Numbered from the stretch's first letter, positions 8,702 to 19,515 are shown. The stretch: DNA of 64,000 bases from Allocatelliglobosispora scoriae (GCF_014204945.1 NZ_JACHMN010000002.1:2627001-2691000); one strand, 5' to 3'. A program made the numbers and translations. The notes: generated by a model not told the origin, from the sequence alone.

Positions 8702-9592
8702 ATGGCACAACGCGGACGATGGCTCCTGCTCCCCGCCGCAATGCTCACGCTGGCACTGATCGGCTACCGGTTCATCCCCAACGTGCAGGGGATCGGCAGC
8801 TTCATCGACACGTTCGCACCGTGGCTCGGGGTCGGCGTACCCCTGCTGGTGCTTCTCGCCCTGATCCGGCGCGCGCCGGTCGCGCTCGCCGCGGCCTGCG
8901 TGCCCGCGCTGCTCTGGGCGGTGCTCTTCGGCGGCGCGTGGCTGCCGCACGGCGGCGGCACGCCGCGGCTCACCGTCGCGACGCAGAACCTGCTCGCCGG
9001 GAACCCCGATCCGGCCGCCACCATCCGTGAGCTGGGCCGGCCCGATCTGCTCGCGCTGCAGGAGGTCACCCCCGAGGCGCGCGACGAGGTGGTCGGGGAG
9101 CTCGATGAGCGGTACCCCTACCACGCGATCACGTCGACGGTCTCGCTCTGGAGCCGTTTCCCGATCATCAGCTCGCGGCCCGTCGACACCGGTCTGGGCT
9201 GGCGGCGGGCGCTGCGGGCCGAGGTCAAGCTGCCCGGGGGGACCGCGGCGATCTACGTCGTGCACCTCGGCTCGCTGCGGCCGGGCCAGACCGAGGTCCG
9301 CGACCGCACCATCGCCGAGCTCGCCGAACGGGTCCGAGCCGACAAGGCGCAGCGGCTGCTCATCCTCGGCGACTTCAACACCGCCAGCACCGACCGGGCC
9401 TTCCGCCCGCTCACCGACCTGCTCACGGACGCGCAGTCACGGGCGGGCACGGGTCCGGGCTTCACCTGGCCCGCGGCTCTTCCGCTGGTACGCCTGGACC
9501 ACATCCTCTATCGCGGCATGGACCCGGTCACGGCCGACACCCCGCGCACCCCCGGCAGCGACCACCGAGCCGCCACGGCAGCTTTCGCCTGA
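8702..9592 (+). CDS. Endonuclease/exonuclease/phosphatase (EEP) family membrane protein
   Basis: 296 aa. Three hydrophobic segments lie in the first 85 residues, followed by an EEP-fold domain. Key motifs are 'TVATQNLLAGN' (metal-binding Asn), 'LLALQEVT' (catalytic Glu), 'LGDFNTA' (Asp/Asn pair) and 'GSDHRA' (catalytic His). The fold cleaves phosphodiesters in nucleic acids or lipids; the substrate cannot be read from sequence. The domain probably faces outward. It ends 5 bp before a family A repeat. Confidence 0.82.
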   Translation: MAQRGRWLLLPAAMLTLALIGYRFIPNVQGIGSFIDTFAPWLGVGVPLLVLLALIRRAPVALAAACVPALLWAVLFGGAWLPHGGGTPRLTVATQNLLAGNPDPAATIRELGRPDLLALQEVTPEARDEVVGELDERYPYHAITSTVSLWSRFPIISSRPVDTGLGWRRALRAEVKLPGGTAAIYVVHLGSLRPGQTEVRDRTIAELAERVRADKAQRLLILGDFNTASTDRAFRPLTDLLTDAQSRAGTGPGFTWPAALPLVRLDHILYRGMDPVTADTPRTPGSDHRAATAAFA

Positions 9593-9597
9593 CCCGG

Positions 9598-9663
9598 GTC
9601 ACGTTTTGCAGCAAAGCGTGGTCATTTCGCGAATCGAGGCCACGCTTTGCTGCAAAACGTGAC
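9598..9663. repeat. Family A palindromic repeat, copy 1 (66 bp)
   Basis: Two 24-bp arms (GTCACGTTTTGCAGCAAAGC... and its complement) flank an 18-nt loop of the form TCATTT...GAGG. Each arm is itself nearly palindromic. It fills the gap between convergent genes ending at 9592 and 9672 and could act as a bidirectional terminator. Confidence 0.9.
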
Positions 9664-9671
9664 GGGGGTGG

Positions 9672-10514
9672 TCAGCGCCAGGCGGCACCGATGCCGTCGC
9701 CCGGGTACCAGTGGCGGGCCGGCTGCTCCTTGAAGGCGAGGAACCGGCGCCCGGTCGCCTCGGCGTGGCGCAGCAGGACATCGGTCTTGGTGACGTTGTC
9801 CGTGAGAACGATCGCGTCCTTCGCCAGCCGCGGCTCGACCGCCGCGAACTCGCGCCGCTCGTGTCCGGAGCTGTGGTCGCTGTCGTGCAGGAAGATGTCG
9901 ACCGGCTCGGGCAGCGCGGCGAGCGCCGTCACCGAGTCGCCGATGAGCAGCTCGATCACCGACGCCCATGGCTCGGCCTTGGTGAGATAGCCGGCCTCGG
10001 GGTTGATGTCGAGCGACGTGACCCGCCCCGGATGCCCCTCGGCCGTGTTGCGCAGCAGCGCCGCGGCGATCACGCAGGTGCCGAGCCCCTTGTCGGTGCC
10101 GGTCTCCACGACGTGAGCGGGTTTGAGGGCGCGGACCATGGCATACCAGCCGGCTCTGCGCGCGTAGCGGACGCGGCGGTCGGCGAGCCCGCGCCGCGCG
10201 GACGCCGCCGTGGTGTTCTCGATGTGCTTGCGGAGCTGGTCGTCGGCTTCGAGCTCGGCCATCCACTCGCGCACGTGGCCCACCGGCACGTTGCAGACGT
10301 CGCTGACGAACCAGGCGAGGTGCTCGCGGTTGAGGGCCGTCAGGTCGTAGGTGTAGTTGTGGTGCTCGCGCGACGTGACGAGCCACCGGACCGAGGATCG
10401 GAACACCCGCAGGTCGTAGCGGGCCACCTTGATCATCCGGTACGGGAACGCGGCGAAGGGCGCCAGCCGGCTCCGTGAGATCGCCCGGCGAAACCGAAGA
10501 GCGCGTCCTGCCAT
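9672..10514 (-). CDS. Class I SAM-dependent methyltransferase
   Basis: 280 aa. The glycine-rich SAM-binding motif is 'HVVETGTDKGLGTC' (about residue 135), followed by 'VTSLDINPEAG' and 'DIFLHDSDHSSGHERREF', as in the Methyltransf_24/cephalosporin-hydroxylase-like group. The basic N-terminus may associate with the membrane. The substrate is unknown. It stands alone, its 3' end facing the family A repeat. Confidence 0.78.
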   Translation of the reverse strand: MAGRALRFRRAISRSRLAPFAAFPYRMIKVARYDLRVFRSSVRWLVTSREHHNYTYDLTALNREHLAWFVSDVCNVPVGHVREWMAELEADDQLRKHIENTTAASARRGLADRRVRYARRAGWYAMVRALKPAHVVETGTDKGLGTCVIAAALLRNTAEGHPGRVTSLDINPEAGYLTKAEPWASVIELLIGDSVTALAALPEPVDIFLHDSDHSSGHERREFAAVEPRLAKDAIVLTDNVTKTDVLLRHAEATGRRFLAFKEQPARHWYPGDGIGAAWR

Positions 10515-10601
10515 ATGTGTGCCTCCCCAAGCGCAGCCCCGTGTGCTGTGGCGCGATTTCTATCACGGTTGGGCGGCTTTGGGGAGTGCTGGGCGTGAAT
10601 A

Positions 10602-11432
10602 TCAGGCGAGCACGACCGGGTCGCCCAGGCTGATCACGGCCGCGGCCTGGGGATCGTCCGGAATCAGGTTGGTCGCGAAGACGAGATCGGAGTTCAGGTG
10701 GCGGTATTTGGCGAGCGTACGCAGCGGCTGCCGGGTGCGCTCGGCGCTCTCCTGATCGATCGTCGTCACGACGCAGCGCCCGCACGGCTTCGGCACCCGG
10801 AAGGTCGTGCCACCGATGCGTACCCGTCGGCCGGTGAAGCCGTCCTCGGCCCAGGCGGGGCCGCCGCTGATCACCACGTTGGGCCGGAAGCGGGTCATCG
10901 GCAGCGGGCCGAGCAGCGCCGCGTCGTCGGGGAAGTCCTGCGCGATCCAGTCGTTGAGCTGCGCGAGCGACGAAACGCTTGCGAGCAGCACGGGGTATCC
11001 GTCGGCGAAGCTGACCCGGTCGCCGGGCTCGCTGAAGGCGGGGTTGCTGGCCCGCCGGGTGGGGTCGTCGAGCCAGAACAGGCGCAGGTCGCGGCCCAGG
11101 AAGTCGGAGAGCCACCCCGAGGCGGACTTGTCGGCGAGGGCGGCGTCGAACGTGGATTTCCACACGGTGACGGCGGCGAGCTCACCGCCGATCGGGTGCG
11201 GCACCTCGATCGACTCCATCCCGGGAGCGTCGAGGACCAGCCCGTCCATCGTCAGCGAGGGCCGGACCAGCGCCAGCCGGGCCTCCTCGCGCTGGCTGAC
11301 GAAGTGGTGGTCCGGGTCCGTGATGAGCCACCGCCGGTCCCCGGCGAAACCCCACGGTTCGACGGCGACCACGTCGTGGTCCAGCCGATAGCAGCCCTTG
11401 ACGGGGTACGTGTGCAGCGAGCTGACGAACAT
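10602..11432 (-). CDS. MOSC domain-containing protein
   Basis: 276 aa. The N-terminal MOSC beta-barrel part ('LHTYPVKGCYRLDHD', 'GFAGDRRWLITD') is followed by the MOSC domain with the conserved Cys in 'KPCGRCVVTTID'. Relatives include the C-terminal domain of molybdenum cofactor sulfurase and the mARC/YcbX proteins, which handle sulfurated Mo cofactor or reduce N-hydroxylated compounds. The ATG at 11432 is preferred to a start at 11474 because the domain begins immediately. It is divergent from the RpiR regulator of the hut operon. Confidence 0.85.
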   Translation of the reverse strand: MFVSSLHTYPVKGCYRLDHDVVAVEPWGFAGDRRWLITDPDHHFVSQREEARLALVRPSLTMDGLVLDAPGMESIEVPHPIGGELAAVTVWKSTFDAALADKSASGWLSDFLGRDLRLFWLDDPTRRASNPAFSEPGDRVSFADGYPVLLASVSSLAQLNDWIAQDFPDDAALLGPLPMTRFRPNVVISGGPAWAEDGFTGRRVRIGGTTFRVPKPCGRCVVTTIDQESAERTRQPLRTLAKYRHLNSDLVFATNLIPDDPQAAAVISLGDPVVLA

Positions 11433-11460
11433 GCGTTGGATCTTACGACTTGCCTGTTGA

Positions 11461-11474
11461 ATGAAAACTTGCAT
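11461..11474. promoter_or_regulatory. Possible RpiR operator
   Basis: 'ATGAAAACTTGCAT' is an imperfect dyad (ATG-n-AA / TT-n-CAT), 12 bp before the regulator start. RpiR proteins often bind AT-rich dyads of this type. The assignment is inference. Confidence 0.35.
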
Positions 11475-11485
11475 ACAGTCGCCGG

Positions 11486-12301
11486 GTGAATGTTGCGGAC
11501 CTGGTACACGGAGTCAGGCTGACGCCCACCCAGCGCCGCATCGCCCGGTGCCTCGTCGAGCACGCCGGGCAGGCGGCGCACCTCACCGCTGCCGAGATCG
11601 CCGAGCTCGCGGGCGTCAGCCAGCCCTCGGTGACCCGTTTCGCGACGGCTCTCGGTTACGACGGCTTCCCCGCCCTGCGCCGCCGCCTGCGCGAGCTCGC
11701 CACCGCGGCACCGGTCCAGAACCCGGAGAACGATCTGCAGGGTGCGGTGCACACCGAGATCGCCAACCTGACCCGGCTCGCCGCCCAGCTCGGCGATCGC
11801 GGGCCGATCCTGACGGCCGCCGGGCTGCTCGCCGGGAGTCGGCCGCTGCCGGTGCTGGGGCTCCGGTCGGCCGCCCCGATCGCGTCCTACTTCGGCTACT
11901 TCGCCGCGAAGGTGCACCCTGACGTGCGCGTACTCGACGATGGGGGAAGCATGCTCGGCGACCGGCTGGAGCAGGCGCGCGGCGCCGGAGCCACCGCGCT
12001 GCTCGCCTTCGTCCTGCCCCGCTACCCGCGCGAGACGCTCGACGCGCTGCGCGACGCGCGCGACCTGGGGCTCGGGATCGTCGCGATCACCGACTCCCCG
12101 GTGAGCCCGGTGACCGAGCTCGCCGACGTCGTGCTGCCCGCTTCGGTGGGCTCAGATCTCGTGTTTGACCTGCACACCGCCCCGATGGTGCTGACGATGG
12201 TCTTGTTGCAGGCGATCTGCGACGCGATGCCGGCCGGTGTTCAGCACCGGCTGGAGGAGTTCGAGACCAGCGCGGCCCGCCGACAGATCTTTACGGAGTG
12301 A
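11486..12301 (+). CDS. MurR/RpiR-family regulator of the hut operon
   Basis: 271 aa. The N-terminal RpiR helix-turn-helix is '[20 protein letters not shown]' (residues about 37-56), and the C-terminal SIS-type effector domain begins near '[18 protein letters not shown]' (about 117-134). SIS domains usually bind phosphosugars, but RpiR members next to hut genes respond to pathway intermediates. It lies 4 bp upstream of hutU, in the same direction, so it probably autoregulates and controls the operon. Confidence 0.87.
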   Translation: MNVADLVHGVRLTPTQRRIARCLVEHAGQAAHLTAAEIAELAGVSQPSVTRFATALGYDGFPALRRRLRELATAAPVQNPENDLQGAVHTEIANLTRLAAQLGDRGPILTAAGLLAGSRPLPVLGLRSAAPIASYFGYFAAKVHPDVRVLDDGGSMLGDRLEQARGAGATALLAFVLPRYPRETLDALRDARDLGLGIVAITDSPVSPVTELADVVLPASVGSDLVFDLHTAPMVLTMVLLQAICDAMPAGVQHRLEEFETSAARRQIFTE

Positions 12302-12305
12302 ACGC

Positions 12306-13949
12306 ATGGACATCAGAGCTGCTCGTGGCTCCACCCGCACCGCGCTCGGCTGGGGCCAGGAGGCCGCCAAGCGGATGCTGATGAACAACCTCGACCCCGA
12401 GGTCGCCGAGGCGCCCCAGGACCTCGTCGTCTACGGCGGCACCGGCAAGGCTGCGCGCGACTGGCCGAGCTTCCACGCGCTGGTCCGGACCCTGGACACG
12501 CTCGCCGACGACGAGACGATGCTGGTCCAGTCGGGCCGTCCCGTCGGCGTCTTCCGCACCCACGAGTGGGCGCCGCGCGTGCTGCTCGCCAACTCCAACC
12601 TCGTCGGCGACTGGGCCACCTGGCCCGAGTTCCGCCGGTTGGAGAAGCTCGGCCTCACCATGTACGGCCAGATGACCGCCGGGTCCTGGATCTACATCGG
12701 GACGCAGGGCATCCTGCAGGGCACCTACGAGACGTTCTCGGCCGTCGCGCAGAAGCGGTTCGGGGGGACGCTGCGGGGCACGCTGACGCTCACCGGGGGC
12801 TGCGGCGGCATGGGTGGCGCGCAGCCGCTCGCCGTCACGATGAACGAGGGCGTCTGCCTCATCGTCGACGTCTCCGAGCGCAGCCTGCGGCGCCGGGTCG
12901 AGACCCGCTACCTCGACGAGATCGCCGACGACCTCGACGACGCCGTTCGCCGGGTGACCGCCGCCAAGCGCGAGGGCCGGGCGCTCTCCGTCGGCGTCGT
13001 CGGCAACGCGGCGACGGTCTTCCCGGAGCTGCTCCGGCGCGGCGTGGAGATCGACATCGTCACCGACCAGACGAGCGCGCACGACCCGCTCGCCTACCTC
13101 CCCGAGGGGATCGACCTCGCCGACGGGCCGGATTACGCGGCGAAGAAGCCCGAGGAGTTCACCGACCGGTCCCGGGCCAGCATGGCGAAGCACGTCGAGG
13201 CGATGGTCGGCTTCCAGGACGCGGGCGCCGAGGTCTTCGACTACGGCAACTCGATCCGGGGTGAGGCGAAGCTCGGCGGGTTCGACAACGCGTTCGCGTT
13301 CCCCGGGTTCGTGCCCGCCTATATCCGGCCGCTCTTCTGCGAGGGCAAGGGGCCCTTCCGCTGGGCCGCGCTCTCCGGCGACCCCGCCGACATCCACGCC
13401 ACCGACCGGGCGATCCTCGAACTCTTCCCGGAGAACGAATCCCTGCACCGCTGGATCAAGATGGCCGGGGAGCGGGTCGCCTTCCAGGGCCTGCCCGCGC
13501 GGATCTGCTGGCTGGGTTACGGCGAGCGCGACAAGGCGGGTGTCCGCTTCAACGAGATGGTCGCCGACGGCACGCTCAAGGCCCCGGTGGTGATCGGGCG
13601 CGACCACCTCGACTGCGGCAGCGTGGCGTCGCCCTACCGGGAGACGGAGTCGATGCTCGACGGCTCCGACGCGATCGCGGACTGGCCGCTGCTCAACGCA
13701 CTCGTCAACACCGCTTCGGGTGCCTCGTGGGTGAGCATCCACCACGGCGGCGGCGTCGGGATCGGGCGGTCGATCCACGCCGGGCAGGTCTGCGTCGCCG
13801 ACGGTACGCCGCTGGCCGGACAGAAGATCGAACGCGTGCTCACCAACGATCCCGGTATGGGCGTCATCCGGCACGTCGACGCCGGATACGACCTCGCCGA
13901 GACGGTCGCTGCGGACCTCGGCGTCCGCGTACCCATGCAGGAATCATGA
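12306..13949 (+). CDS. hutU: Urocanate hydratase
   Basis: 547 aa, the usual length. HutU converts urocanate to 4-imidazolone-5-propionate in the cytoplasm using tightly bound NAD. Signatures visible are '[17 protein letters not shown]', '[16 protein letters not shown]' (Cys-containing Gly-rich loop) and '[17 protein letters not shown]'. The ATG at 12306 gives the typical N-terminus 'MDIRAARGS'. It overlaps the following gene by 4 bp. Confidence 0.96.
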   Translation: MDIRAARGSTRTALGWGQEAAKRMLMNNLDPEVAEAPQDLVVYGGTGKAARDWPSFHALVRTLDTLADDETMLVQSGRPVGVFRTHEWAPRVLLANSNLVGDWATWPEFRRLEKLGLTMYGQMTAGSWIYIGTQGILQGTYETFSAVAQKRFGGTLRGTLTLTGGCGGMGGAQPLAVTMNEGVCLIVDVSERSLRRRVETRYLDEIADDLDDAVRRVTAAKREGRALSVGVVGNAATVFPELLRRGVEIDIVTDQTSAHDPLAYLPEGIDLADGPDYAAKKPEEFTDRSRASMAKHVEAMVGFQDAGAEVFDYGNSIRGEAKLGGFDNAFAFPGFVPAYIRPLFCEGKGPFRWAALSGDPADIHATDRAILELFPENESLHRWIKMAGERVAFQGLPARICWLGYGERDKAGVRFNEMVADGTLKAPVVIGRDHLDCGSVASPYRETESMLDGSDAIADWPLLNALVNTASGASWVSIHHGGGVGIGRSIHAGQVCVADGTPLAGQKIERVLTNDPGMGVIRHVDAGYDLAETVAADLGVRVPMQES

Positions 13950-15145
13950 TCTTCCGGGAGCTGTGGGACGAGATCGCGCCGATCGGGCGCGATCCCGAGA
14001 CCGGCGGCTACCTGCGCTACGCCTGGACCGAGCCGGAGCTGGAGCTGCGCTCCTGGTTCCGGTCGCAGGCGCTCGCGCGCGGCCTCACCCTGGAGGAGGA
14101 CGGCAACGGCAACATCTTCGCCTGGTGGGGCGACCCGTCGGCGGGCGACGCCGTGCTCACCGGCAGCCACTTCGACTCCGTGCCGCACGGCGGTGCCTAT
14201 GACGGTCCGCTCGGCATCGTCACCGCGCTGCTCGCCATCGACGACCTGCGGGCTCGCGGCAAGACGCCGTCCCGGCCGATCGGCATCGCCGCCTTCGCCG
14301 AGGAGGAGGGCTCCCGGTTCGGGCTCGCCTGCCTCGGTTCGCGGCTGCTCACCGGCGCGGTCACGCCCGAACGGGCGCTCGCGCTCACCGATCGCGACGG
14401 GCACACCCTCGCCGAGTCGCTGCTCAAGTCCGGCCACGATCCCGCCACCCTCGGCCCGCGCCCGGAGCTGCTGGGGCGCATCGGCTGCTTCGTCGAGCTC
14501 CACGTCGAGCAGGGCCGCGCGCTGATCGAGGGCGAGTGCCCGGTCGGCGTCGCGAGCGCGATCTGGCCGCACGGCCGCTGGCGCCTCGACTTCACCGGCG
14601 AGGGCAACCACGCGGGCACGACGCTCATGTCCGATCGGCACGACCCGATGCTCACCTTCGCGTTCACGGTGCTCGCCGCCAACAAGGAGGCCCGGCTGCG
14701 CGACGCGCACGCCACGATCGGCCGGGTCGAGGTGGCTCCCAACGCCACCAACGCCATCCCGCGCGAGGTCCGCGCCTGGCTCGACGCCCGCGCGGGCGAG
14801 AGCGAGGTCGTGGACGCGCTGGTCGCCGCCGTCACGGCCAAGGCTCACGAGCGGGCGACCCGGGATGGTACGCGGGTAGCCGTCACCCCCGAGTCCGTCT
14901 CCGGTGCCACGGAGTTCGACGTGGTGCTCCGCGACCGGATCGCCGCTCTCCTCGACGACGCGCCGATCCTGCCGACGGGAGCCGGGCACGATGCCGGTGT
15001 CCTCAGCGGGCACGTGCCGACGGCGATGCTCTTCGTCCGCAACCCCACCGGCATCTCCCACTCCCCCGCCGAGTCGGCCACCGACGCCGACTGCGAGGCG
15101 GGCGTGGTGAGCCTCTCCGACGTGCTGGCGGACCTCGCATGCTGA
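13946..15145 (+). CDS. M20-family amidohydrolase (allantoate amidohydrolase/N-carbamoylase type) in the hut operon
   Basis: 399 aa. Zinc-dependent M20 features are '[18 protein letters not shown]' (metal His and Asp), 'AEEEGSRFG' (catalytic Glu), 'VELHVEQG' and 'AGHDAG'. The family hydrolyses allantoate and N-carbamoyl or N-formyl amino acids. It is locked between hutU (ATGA overlap) and hutF (7-bp overlap), and no hutG is present. A role in removing the formyl group from N-formylglutamate, the last step of the pathway, is therefore inferred. It could also be a purine or hydantoin enzyme kept here by chance. Confidence 0.85.
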   Translation: MIFRELWDEIAPIGRDPETGGYLRYAWTEPELELRSWFRSQALARGLTLEEDGNGNIFAWWGDPSAGDAVLTGSHFDSVPHGGAYDGPLGIVTALLAIDDLRARGKTPSRPIGIAAFAEEEGSRFGLACLGSRLLTGAVTPERALALTDRDGHTLAESLLKSGHDPATLGPRPELLGRIGCFVELHVEQGRALIEGECPVGVASAIWPHGRWRLDFTGEGNHAGTTLMSDRHDPMLTFAFTVLAANKEARLRDAHATIGRVEVAPNATNAIPREVRAWLDARAGESEVVDALVAAVTAKAHERATRDGTRVAVTPESVSGATEFDVVLRDRIAALLDDAPILPTGAGHDAGVLSGHVPTAMLFVRNPTGISHSPAESATDADCEAGVVSLSDVLADLAC

Positions 15146-16542
15146 TCTGGTGCGAGGCCGCCTGGCTGCCCGACGGGATCGCCCGCGAGGTGCTGATCGA
15201 GTTCGATTCGACGATCACCCGGATCGCCGTCGACGTCGTCGCGCCGCCCGGGGTCCCGCGCCGGGCCGGGTTGACGATCCCCGGTCTCGCCAACGTGCAC
15301 TCGCACGCGTTCCACCGGGCGCTGCGGGGGCGTACCCACGCCGAACGCGGATCATTCTGGACGTGGCGCGAGCTGATGTACAAGGTGGCCGCCCGGCTCG
15401 ACCCGGACTCGTATTTCCAGCTCGCCCGGGCCACCTACGCCGAGATGGCGCTCGCCGGGATCACCTCGGTCGGCGAGTTCCACTACCTGCACCGGGCCCC
15501 CGGCGGGGTTGCTTACCGCGACCCCAACGCGATGGCCGAGGCCCTGATCGCGGCGGCCGCCGAGGCGGGAATCCGCATCACCCTCCTGGACACGCTCTAT
15601 CTCACGGCCTCCGTCGACGGAGAGCCCCTGGCGGGCCCCCAGCTCCGCTTCAGCGACGGCAGCCTCGACGCCTGGTCCGCCCGCCACGACCTCCTGCCAC
15701 GTTTTGCAGCAAACGGTGGCCTCGGCGCGCGAAATGACCACGCTTTGCTGCAAAACGTGGCGGGGGACGTGGGCGGCGACCAAGATCGCCGCAACTCTTC
15801 AAGAGGTGGTCCTCAGCACCTCCGGGTCGGGGCCGCGCTGCACTCCGTGCGAGCGGTTCCGGCGGAGCTCATGCGGCCCTTCGCCGAGCGGACGGCCGGG
15901 CAGCCCGTCCACGTCCACCTCTCCGAGCAGCGCGCCGAGAACGAGGCCTGCCTCGTCGTTCACGGCTGTACGCCGACCGAGCTGCTCGACCGGCACGGCG
16001 TACTGAGCCCGCAGCTCACCGCCGTCCACGCCACCCATCTCACCCCCGCGGACATCAAGCTGCTGAGCAGCGGATATGCCTGCTTCTGCCCGACCACCGA
16101 ACGGGATCTCGGCGACGGGATCGGTCCCGCCGGGGCGCTCGCCGAGGCCGGTGTCCGGCTCAACCTCGGCAGCGACAGCCACGCGGTGATCGACCTGCTG
16201 GAGGAGGCCCGCGCCCTCGAACTCCACGAGCGCCTCGCCACCGAGCGACGTGGCCACTTCGCCGCCGCCGACCTGCTCGCCGCCGCCACGGTCACCGGCC
16301 ACGCCGCTCTCGGCTGGGACGACGCGGGTCACCTCGCCGTCGGTCAGCGCGCCGACCTCGTCACGCTCTCCCTGGAGTCGCCCCGGACCGCCGGGATCGA
16401 CCCCGAGGGCGTCCTCTTCGCGGCGTCGGCCGCCGACATCACCCACGTCGTCGCGGACGGGCGGGAGATCGTCGCCGACGGCCGCCACGCCACGGTCGAC
16501 GTACCACGCGAGCTGCGGGAGGCGATCACATGTCTCTTCTGA
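15139..16542 (+). CDS. hutF: Formimidoylglutamate deiminase carrying an in-frame repeat insertion
   Basis: 467 aa. An amidohydrolase-superfamily enzyme that turns N-formimidoyl-glutamate into N-formylglutamate and ammonia. Metal ligands are seen in '[11 protein letters not shown]', 'VHVHLSEQ' and '[14 protein letters not shown]'. Between '[10 protein letters not shown]' and '[13 protein letters not shown]' (residues about 187-228) the frame runs through a complete family A repeat and a family B unit, adding roughly 40 residues with no homology to the enzyme ('[19 protein letters not shown]...'). No stop arises. The segment lies between two conserved blocks, presumably on a surface loop; activity is uncertain. 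It overlaps hutI by 13 bp. Confidence 0.88.
   Translation: MLIWCEAAWLPDGIAREVLIEFDSTITRIAVDVVAPPGVPRRAGLTIPGLANVHSHAFHRALRGRTHAERGSFWTWRELMYKVAARLDPDSYFQLARATYAEMALAGITSVGEFHYLHRAPGGVAYRDPNAMAEALIAAAAEAGIRITLLDTLYLTASVDGEPLAGPQLRFSDGSLDAWSARHDLLPRFAANGGLGARNDHALLQNVAGDVGGDQDRRNSSRGGPQHLRVGAALHSVRAVPAELMRPFAERTAGQPVHVHLSEQRAENEACLVVHGCTPTELLDRHGVLSPQLTAVHATHLTPADIKLLSSGYACFCPTTERDLGDGIGPAGALAEAGVRLNLGSDSHAVIDLLEEARALELHERLATERRGHFAAADLLAAATVTGHAALGWDDAGHLAVGQRADLVTLSLESPRTAGIDPEGVLFAASAADITHVVADGREIVADGRHATVDVPRELREAITCLF
15696..15761. repeat. Family A repeat, copy 2, inside hutF (66 bp)
   Basis: The same 24-18-24 layout as copy 1. The loop reads CCTC...GAAATGA, the reverse complement pattern, so it sits in the opposite orientation. 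66 bp is a multiple of 3, which keeps the hutF frame. Confidence 0.9.
15781..15812. repeat. Single family B unit inside hutF
   Basis: It starts CAAGATCGCCG and has the core CAACTCTTCAAGAGgTG, with one mismatch to the 17-bp consensus palindrome. It follows the family A copy by 19 bp and is also translated. No partner unit is nearby. Confidence 0.85.
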
Positions 16543-17669
16543 TCACGAACATCGGCGAGCTCACCACCCATGATCCCGAGCTGGGTACGCTGCACGACGC
16601 GGCGATCGTCGTCGGCGACACGGTCCGCTGGGCCGGGCCCGCCGCGAAGGCCCCCGACGCCGACCGGGTGATCGACGCCCGGGGCGCCGCGGTGATCCCC
16701 GGGTTCGTCGACAGCCACGCCCACCTCGTCTTCGCCGGGGACCGGGCGCCTGAGTTCGCGGCCCGGATGGCGGGCGAGCCCTACACGGGTGGTGGTATCC
16801 GCACGACGATGGCCGCGACCAGGGCCGCGAGCGACGAGACGCTCCGAGCCAATGTGGAACGCCTGGTCCAGGAGTCGCTGCGCCAGGGCACCACGACAAT
16901 GGAGATCAAGTCCGGCTACGGCCTCAACGTCCCCGACGAGGCCCGCTCGCTGCGGATCGCGGCGGAGTTCACGACGGAGACGACGTACCTGGGCGCGCAC
17001 GTGACACCGCCCGGCATCGAGCCCGACGACTACGTGCGGCTCGTCACCGGGGAGATGCTCGATCACTGTGCGGCGCACGCGAAGTGGGTCGACGTCTTCT
17101 GCGAACGGGGCGCCTTCGACGTGGACCAGGCCAGAGCGGTGCTCACGGCCGGGATCGCGCGGGGATTGCAGCCGCGCATCCACGCCAACCAGCTCACCGA
17201 GGGGGGCGGGATCCGGCTCGCGGTCGAGCTGGGCTGCGCCAGCGCGGATCACTGCACCCACCTCAGTGCCTCCGATGTGGACGCTCTCGCCGGATCCGAC
17301 ACAGTGGCGACGCTGCTGCCGGGGGCGGAGTTCTCCACCCGGTCGCCCTATCCCGACGCCAGGACGTTGCTCGATGCGGGGGCCACGGTGGCGCTCGCGA
17401 CGGACTGCAACCCCGGGTCGTCGTACACCTCATCGATGTCCTTCTGTCTTGCCCTCGCCGTGCGCGAGATGCGGATGACCCCGGCCGAGGCGCTCTGGGC
17501 CGCGACCGCGGGCGGCGCGCGGGCCCTGCGCCGCCCGGACATCGGCCACCTCGGCGTCGGCGCGCGGGCCGACCTCGTGATCCTCGACGCGCCCTCCGCG
17601 GTGCACCTCGCCTACCGGCCGGGGGTGCCGCTCGCTCACACGGTTCTGCACAAGGGAGTGCCGCAATGA
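16530..17669 (+). CDS. hutI: Imidazolonepropionase
   Basis: 379 aa. It hydrolyses 4-imidazolone-5-propionate to N-formimidoyl-glutamate. Amidohydrolase metal ligands are in '[12 protein letters not shown]', with '[13 protein letters not shown]' and '[14 protein letters not shown]' as HutI-specific blocks. It starts inside the 3' end of hutF and overlaps hutH by 4 bp (ATGA). Length is slightly short of the usual roughly 400 aa but all conserved blocks are present. Confidence 0.95.
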   Translation: MSLLITNIGELTTHDPELGTLHDAAIVVGDTVRWAGPAAKAPDADRVIDARGAAVIPGFVDSHAHLVFAGDRAPEFAARMAGEPYTGGGIRTTMAATRAASDETLRANVERLVQESLRQGTTTMEIKSGYGLNVPDEARSLRIAAEFTTETTYLGAHVTPPGIEPDDYVRLVTGEMLDHCAAHAKWVDVFCERGAFDVDQARAVLTAGIARGLQPRIHANQLTEGGGIRLAVELGCASADHCTHLSASDVDALAGSDTVATLLPGAEFSTRSPYPDARTLLDAGATVALATDCNPGSSYTSSMSFCLALAVREMRMTPAEALWAATAGGARALRRPDIGHLGVGARADLVILDAPSAVHLAYRPGVPLAHTVLHKGVPQ

Positions 17670-19201
17670 ACGTCATCGTCCAGCCCACCGGGGTCACCAC
17701 CGCCGACGTGCTCGCCGTCGCACGCGGCACCGCGCAGGTGTCGATCGCCGAACAGACCGTCGCGGCGATGGCGACGAGCCGGGCCATCGTCGACGGGATC
17801 GAGCGCGACGGCCGGCCCGTCTACGGCGTCTCCACCGGCTTCGGCGCCCTCGCCAACACCTTCATCGCCCCCGAGCGCCGCGCGGAGCTCCAGCACGCGC
17901 TGATCCGCTCGCACGCGGCCGGCGCGGGCGCGCCGATGCCGCGCGAGGTGGTCCGGGCCATGATGCTGCTGCGGGTCCGCTCGCTGGCCCTGGGCTATTC
18001 GGGGGTACGCCCGATCGTCGCCCAAGCACTCGTCGACCTGCTCAACCACGACATCACGCCGTGGGTGCCCGAGCACGGCTCGCTCGGCGCCTCCGGTGAC
18101 CTGGCACCGCTCGCCCACTGCGCGATGGTGATCCTCGGTGAGGGCTGGGTGCTCGGCAAGGACGGGCACCGCATGATGGGCGCCGACGCCCTGCACGCGG
18201 CCGGCCTGACGCCGATCACGCTCTCCTCCAAGGAGGGCCTCGCGTTGATCAACGGTACCGACGGCATGCTCGGCATGCTCCTGCTCGCCGTCGACGACTT
18301 CGCCCACCTGCTCGCCATGGCCGACGTGACCGCGGCGCTCTCGATCGAGGCGATGCTCGGCACCGACCGGCCCTTCCAACCCGAGTTGCACGCGATCCGC
18401 CCGCACCCGGGCCAGATGACCAGCGCCGCCAACCTGCACCGGCTGCTGCAGGGTTCGTCCATCATGGACTCGCACCGGGACGACCACGAGCACGCCGTGC
18501 AGGACGCCTACTCGATGCGGTGCGCGCCGCAGGTCGCCGGTGCCGCCCGGGACACGCTCGACTTCGCCCGGCAGGTCGCCGCCCGTGAGCTGGTCAGCCT
18601 CGCCGACAACCCGGTCGTACTCCCCGACGGCCGGGTCGAGTCGACCGGCAACTTCCACGGCGCCCCGCTCGGTTTCGCCGCCGACTTCCTCGCCATCGCC
18701 GCCGCCGAGGTCGGTGCGATCGCCGAACGCCGCGTCGACCGGCTGCTCGACGTGACCCGCTCCCGGGACCTGCCCGCCTTCCTCACGCCGGACCCGGGCG
18801 TGAACTCCGGCCTGATGATCGCGCAGTACACGGCCGCCGGCATCGTCGCCGAGAACCGCCGCCTCGCGTCACCGGCGAGCGTGGACTCGCTGCCGACGAG
18901 CGGCATGCAGGAGGACCACGTCTCGATGGGCTGGTCGGCGACGAAGAAGCTGCGCACGGTCCTGGACAACCTGACCAGCATCCTCGCCGTCGAGTTGCTG
19001 GCCGGGGTACGGGGCCTGCAGCTCCGGGCTCCGCTGGTGCCGTCGCCGTCGGGCCGCGCCTGCGTGGCGGCGGTGGCTGCCTATACGGGCGAGCCGGGAC
19101 CGGACGTGTTCATGGCCCCGATCATGGAGGCCGCCCGCGCCACGATCGCCACTCCCGCCCTCCGCACCGACATCGAGTCCACCATCGGCCCCCTGTCCTG
19201 A
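17666..19201 (+). CDS. hutH: Histidine ammonia-lyase
   Basis: 511 aa, typical length. It deaminates L-histidine to urocanate, the entry step. The Ala-Ser-Gly triad that forms the MIO cofactor is in '[14 protein letters not shown]' (about residue 145), with '[13 protein letters not shown]' and 'TGNFHGAPL' also conserved. It is last in the hut operon and is followed by the composite repeat island. Confidence 0.96.
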   Translation: MNVIVQPTGVTTADVLAVARGTAQVSIAEQTVAAMATSRAIVDGIERDGRPVYGVSTGFGALANTFIAPERRAELQHALIRSHAAGAGAPMPREVVRAMMLLRVRSLALGYSGVRPIVAQALVDLLNHDITPWVPEHGSLGASGDLAPLAHCAMVILGEGWVLGKDGHRMMGADALHAAGLTPITLSSKEGLALINGTDGMLGMLLLAVDDFAHLLAMADVTAALSIEAMLGTDRPFQPELHAIRPHPGQMTSAANLHRLLQGSSIMDSHRDDHEHAVQDAYSMRCAPQVAGAARDTLDFARQVAARELVSLADNPVVLPDGRVESTGNFHGAPLGFAADFLAIAAAEVGAIAERRVDRLLDVTRSRDLPAFLTPDPGVNSGLMIAQYTAAGIVAENRRLASPASVDSLPTSGMQEDHVSMGWSATKKLRTVLDNLTSILAVELLAGVRGLQLRAPLVPSPSGRACVAAVAAYTGEPGPDVFMAPIMEAARATIATPALRTDIESTIGPLS

Positions 19202-19312
19202 CACCCCCACCACCCGGACCCCCACGCCCACCCCGCCATCCGCTTCGCCGCCCCGCCGGCCTGGGTCGCCGGCCTGGGTCGCCTGGCTCGCCCGCCTGGC
19301 TCGCCGCACGAC

Positions 19313-19348
19313 CCAAGATCGCCGCAACTCTTGAAGAGTTGGTGTTAT
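19313..19348. repeat. Family B unit, left end of island 1
   Basis: CCAAGATCGCCG, then the core CAACTCTTGAAGAGTTG (19325-19341), then GTGTTAT. Confidence 0.9.
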
Positions 19349-19351
19349 CCC

Positions 19352-19417
19352 GTCACGTTTTGCAGCAAAGCGTGGTCATCTCCACGCCGGAGGCCACGCT
19401 TTGCTGCAAAGCGTGAC
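19352..19417. repeat. Family A repeat, copy 3 (66 bp)
   Basis: Arms as in copy 1, with loop TCATCTCC...GGAGG. It begins 4 bp after the B unit. Confidence 0.9.
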
Positions 19418-19463
19418 CGTGAGCGGGTTGCTTCGCCGCACAGCGCCCGCTGCCGCCGCCGCC

Positions 19464-19512
19464 GGCGCTCGGCGCTCGGCGCTCGGCGCTCGGCGCTCGG
19501 CGCTCGGCGCTC
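19464..19512. repeat. 7-bp tandem array GGCGCTC x 7
   Basis: Seven exact copies of GGCGCTC directly abut the family C element (4 bp before GATCAC). The unit is not a multiple of 3 and no gene uses it. Confidence 0.95.
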
Positions 19513-19515
19513 CAA

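Noticed and set aside
12291-15061. Long open frames on the minus strand across hutU and the M20 gene
   Set aside because: They are antisense shadows of GC-rich codon usage, without recognisable domains, while the plus-strand frames give full-length conserved enzymes.
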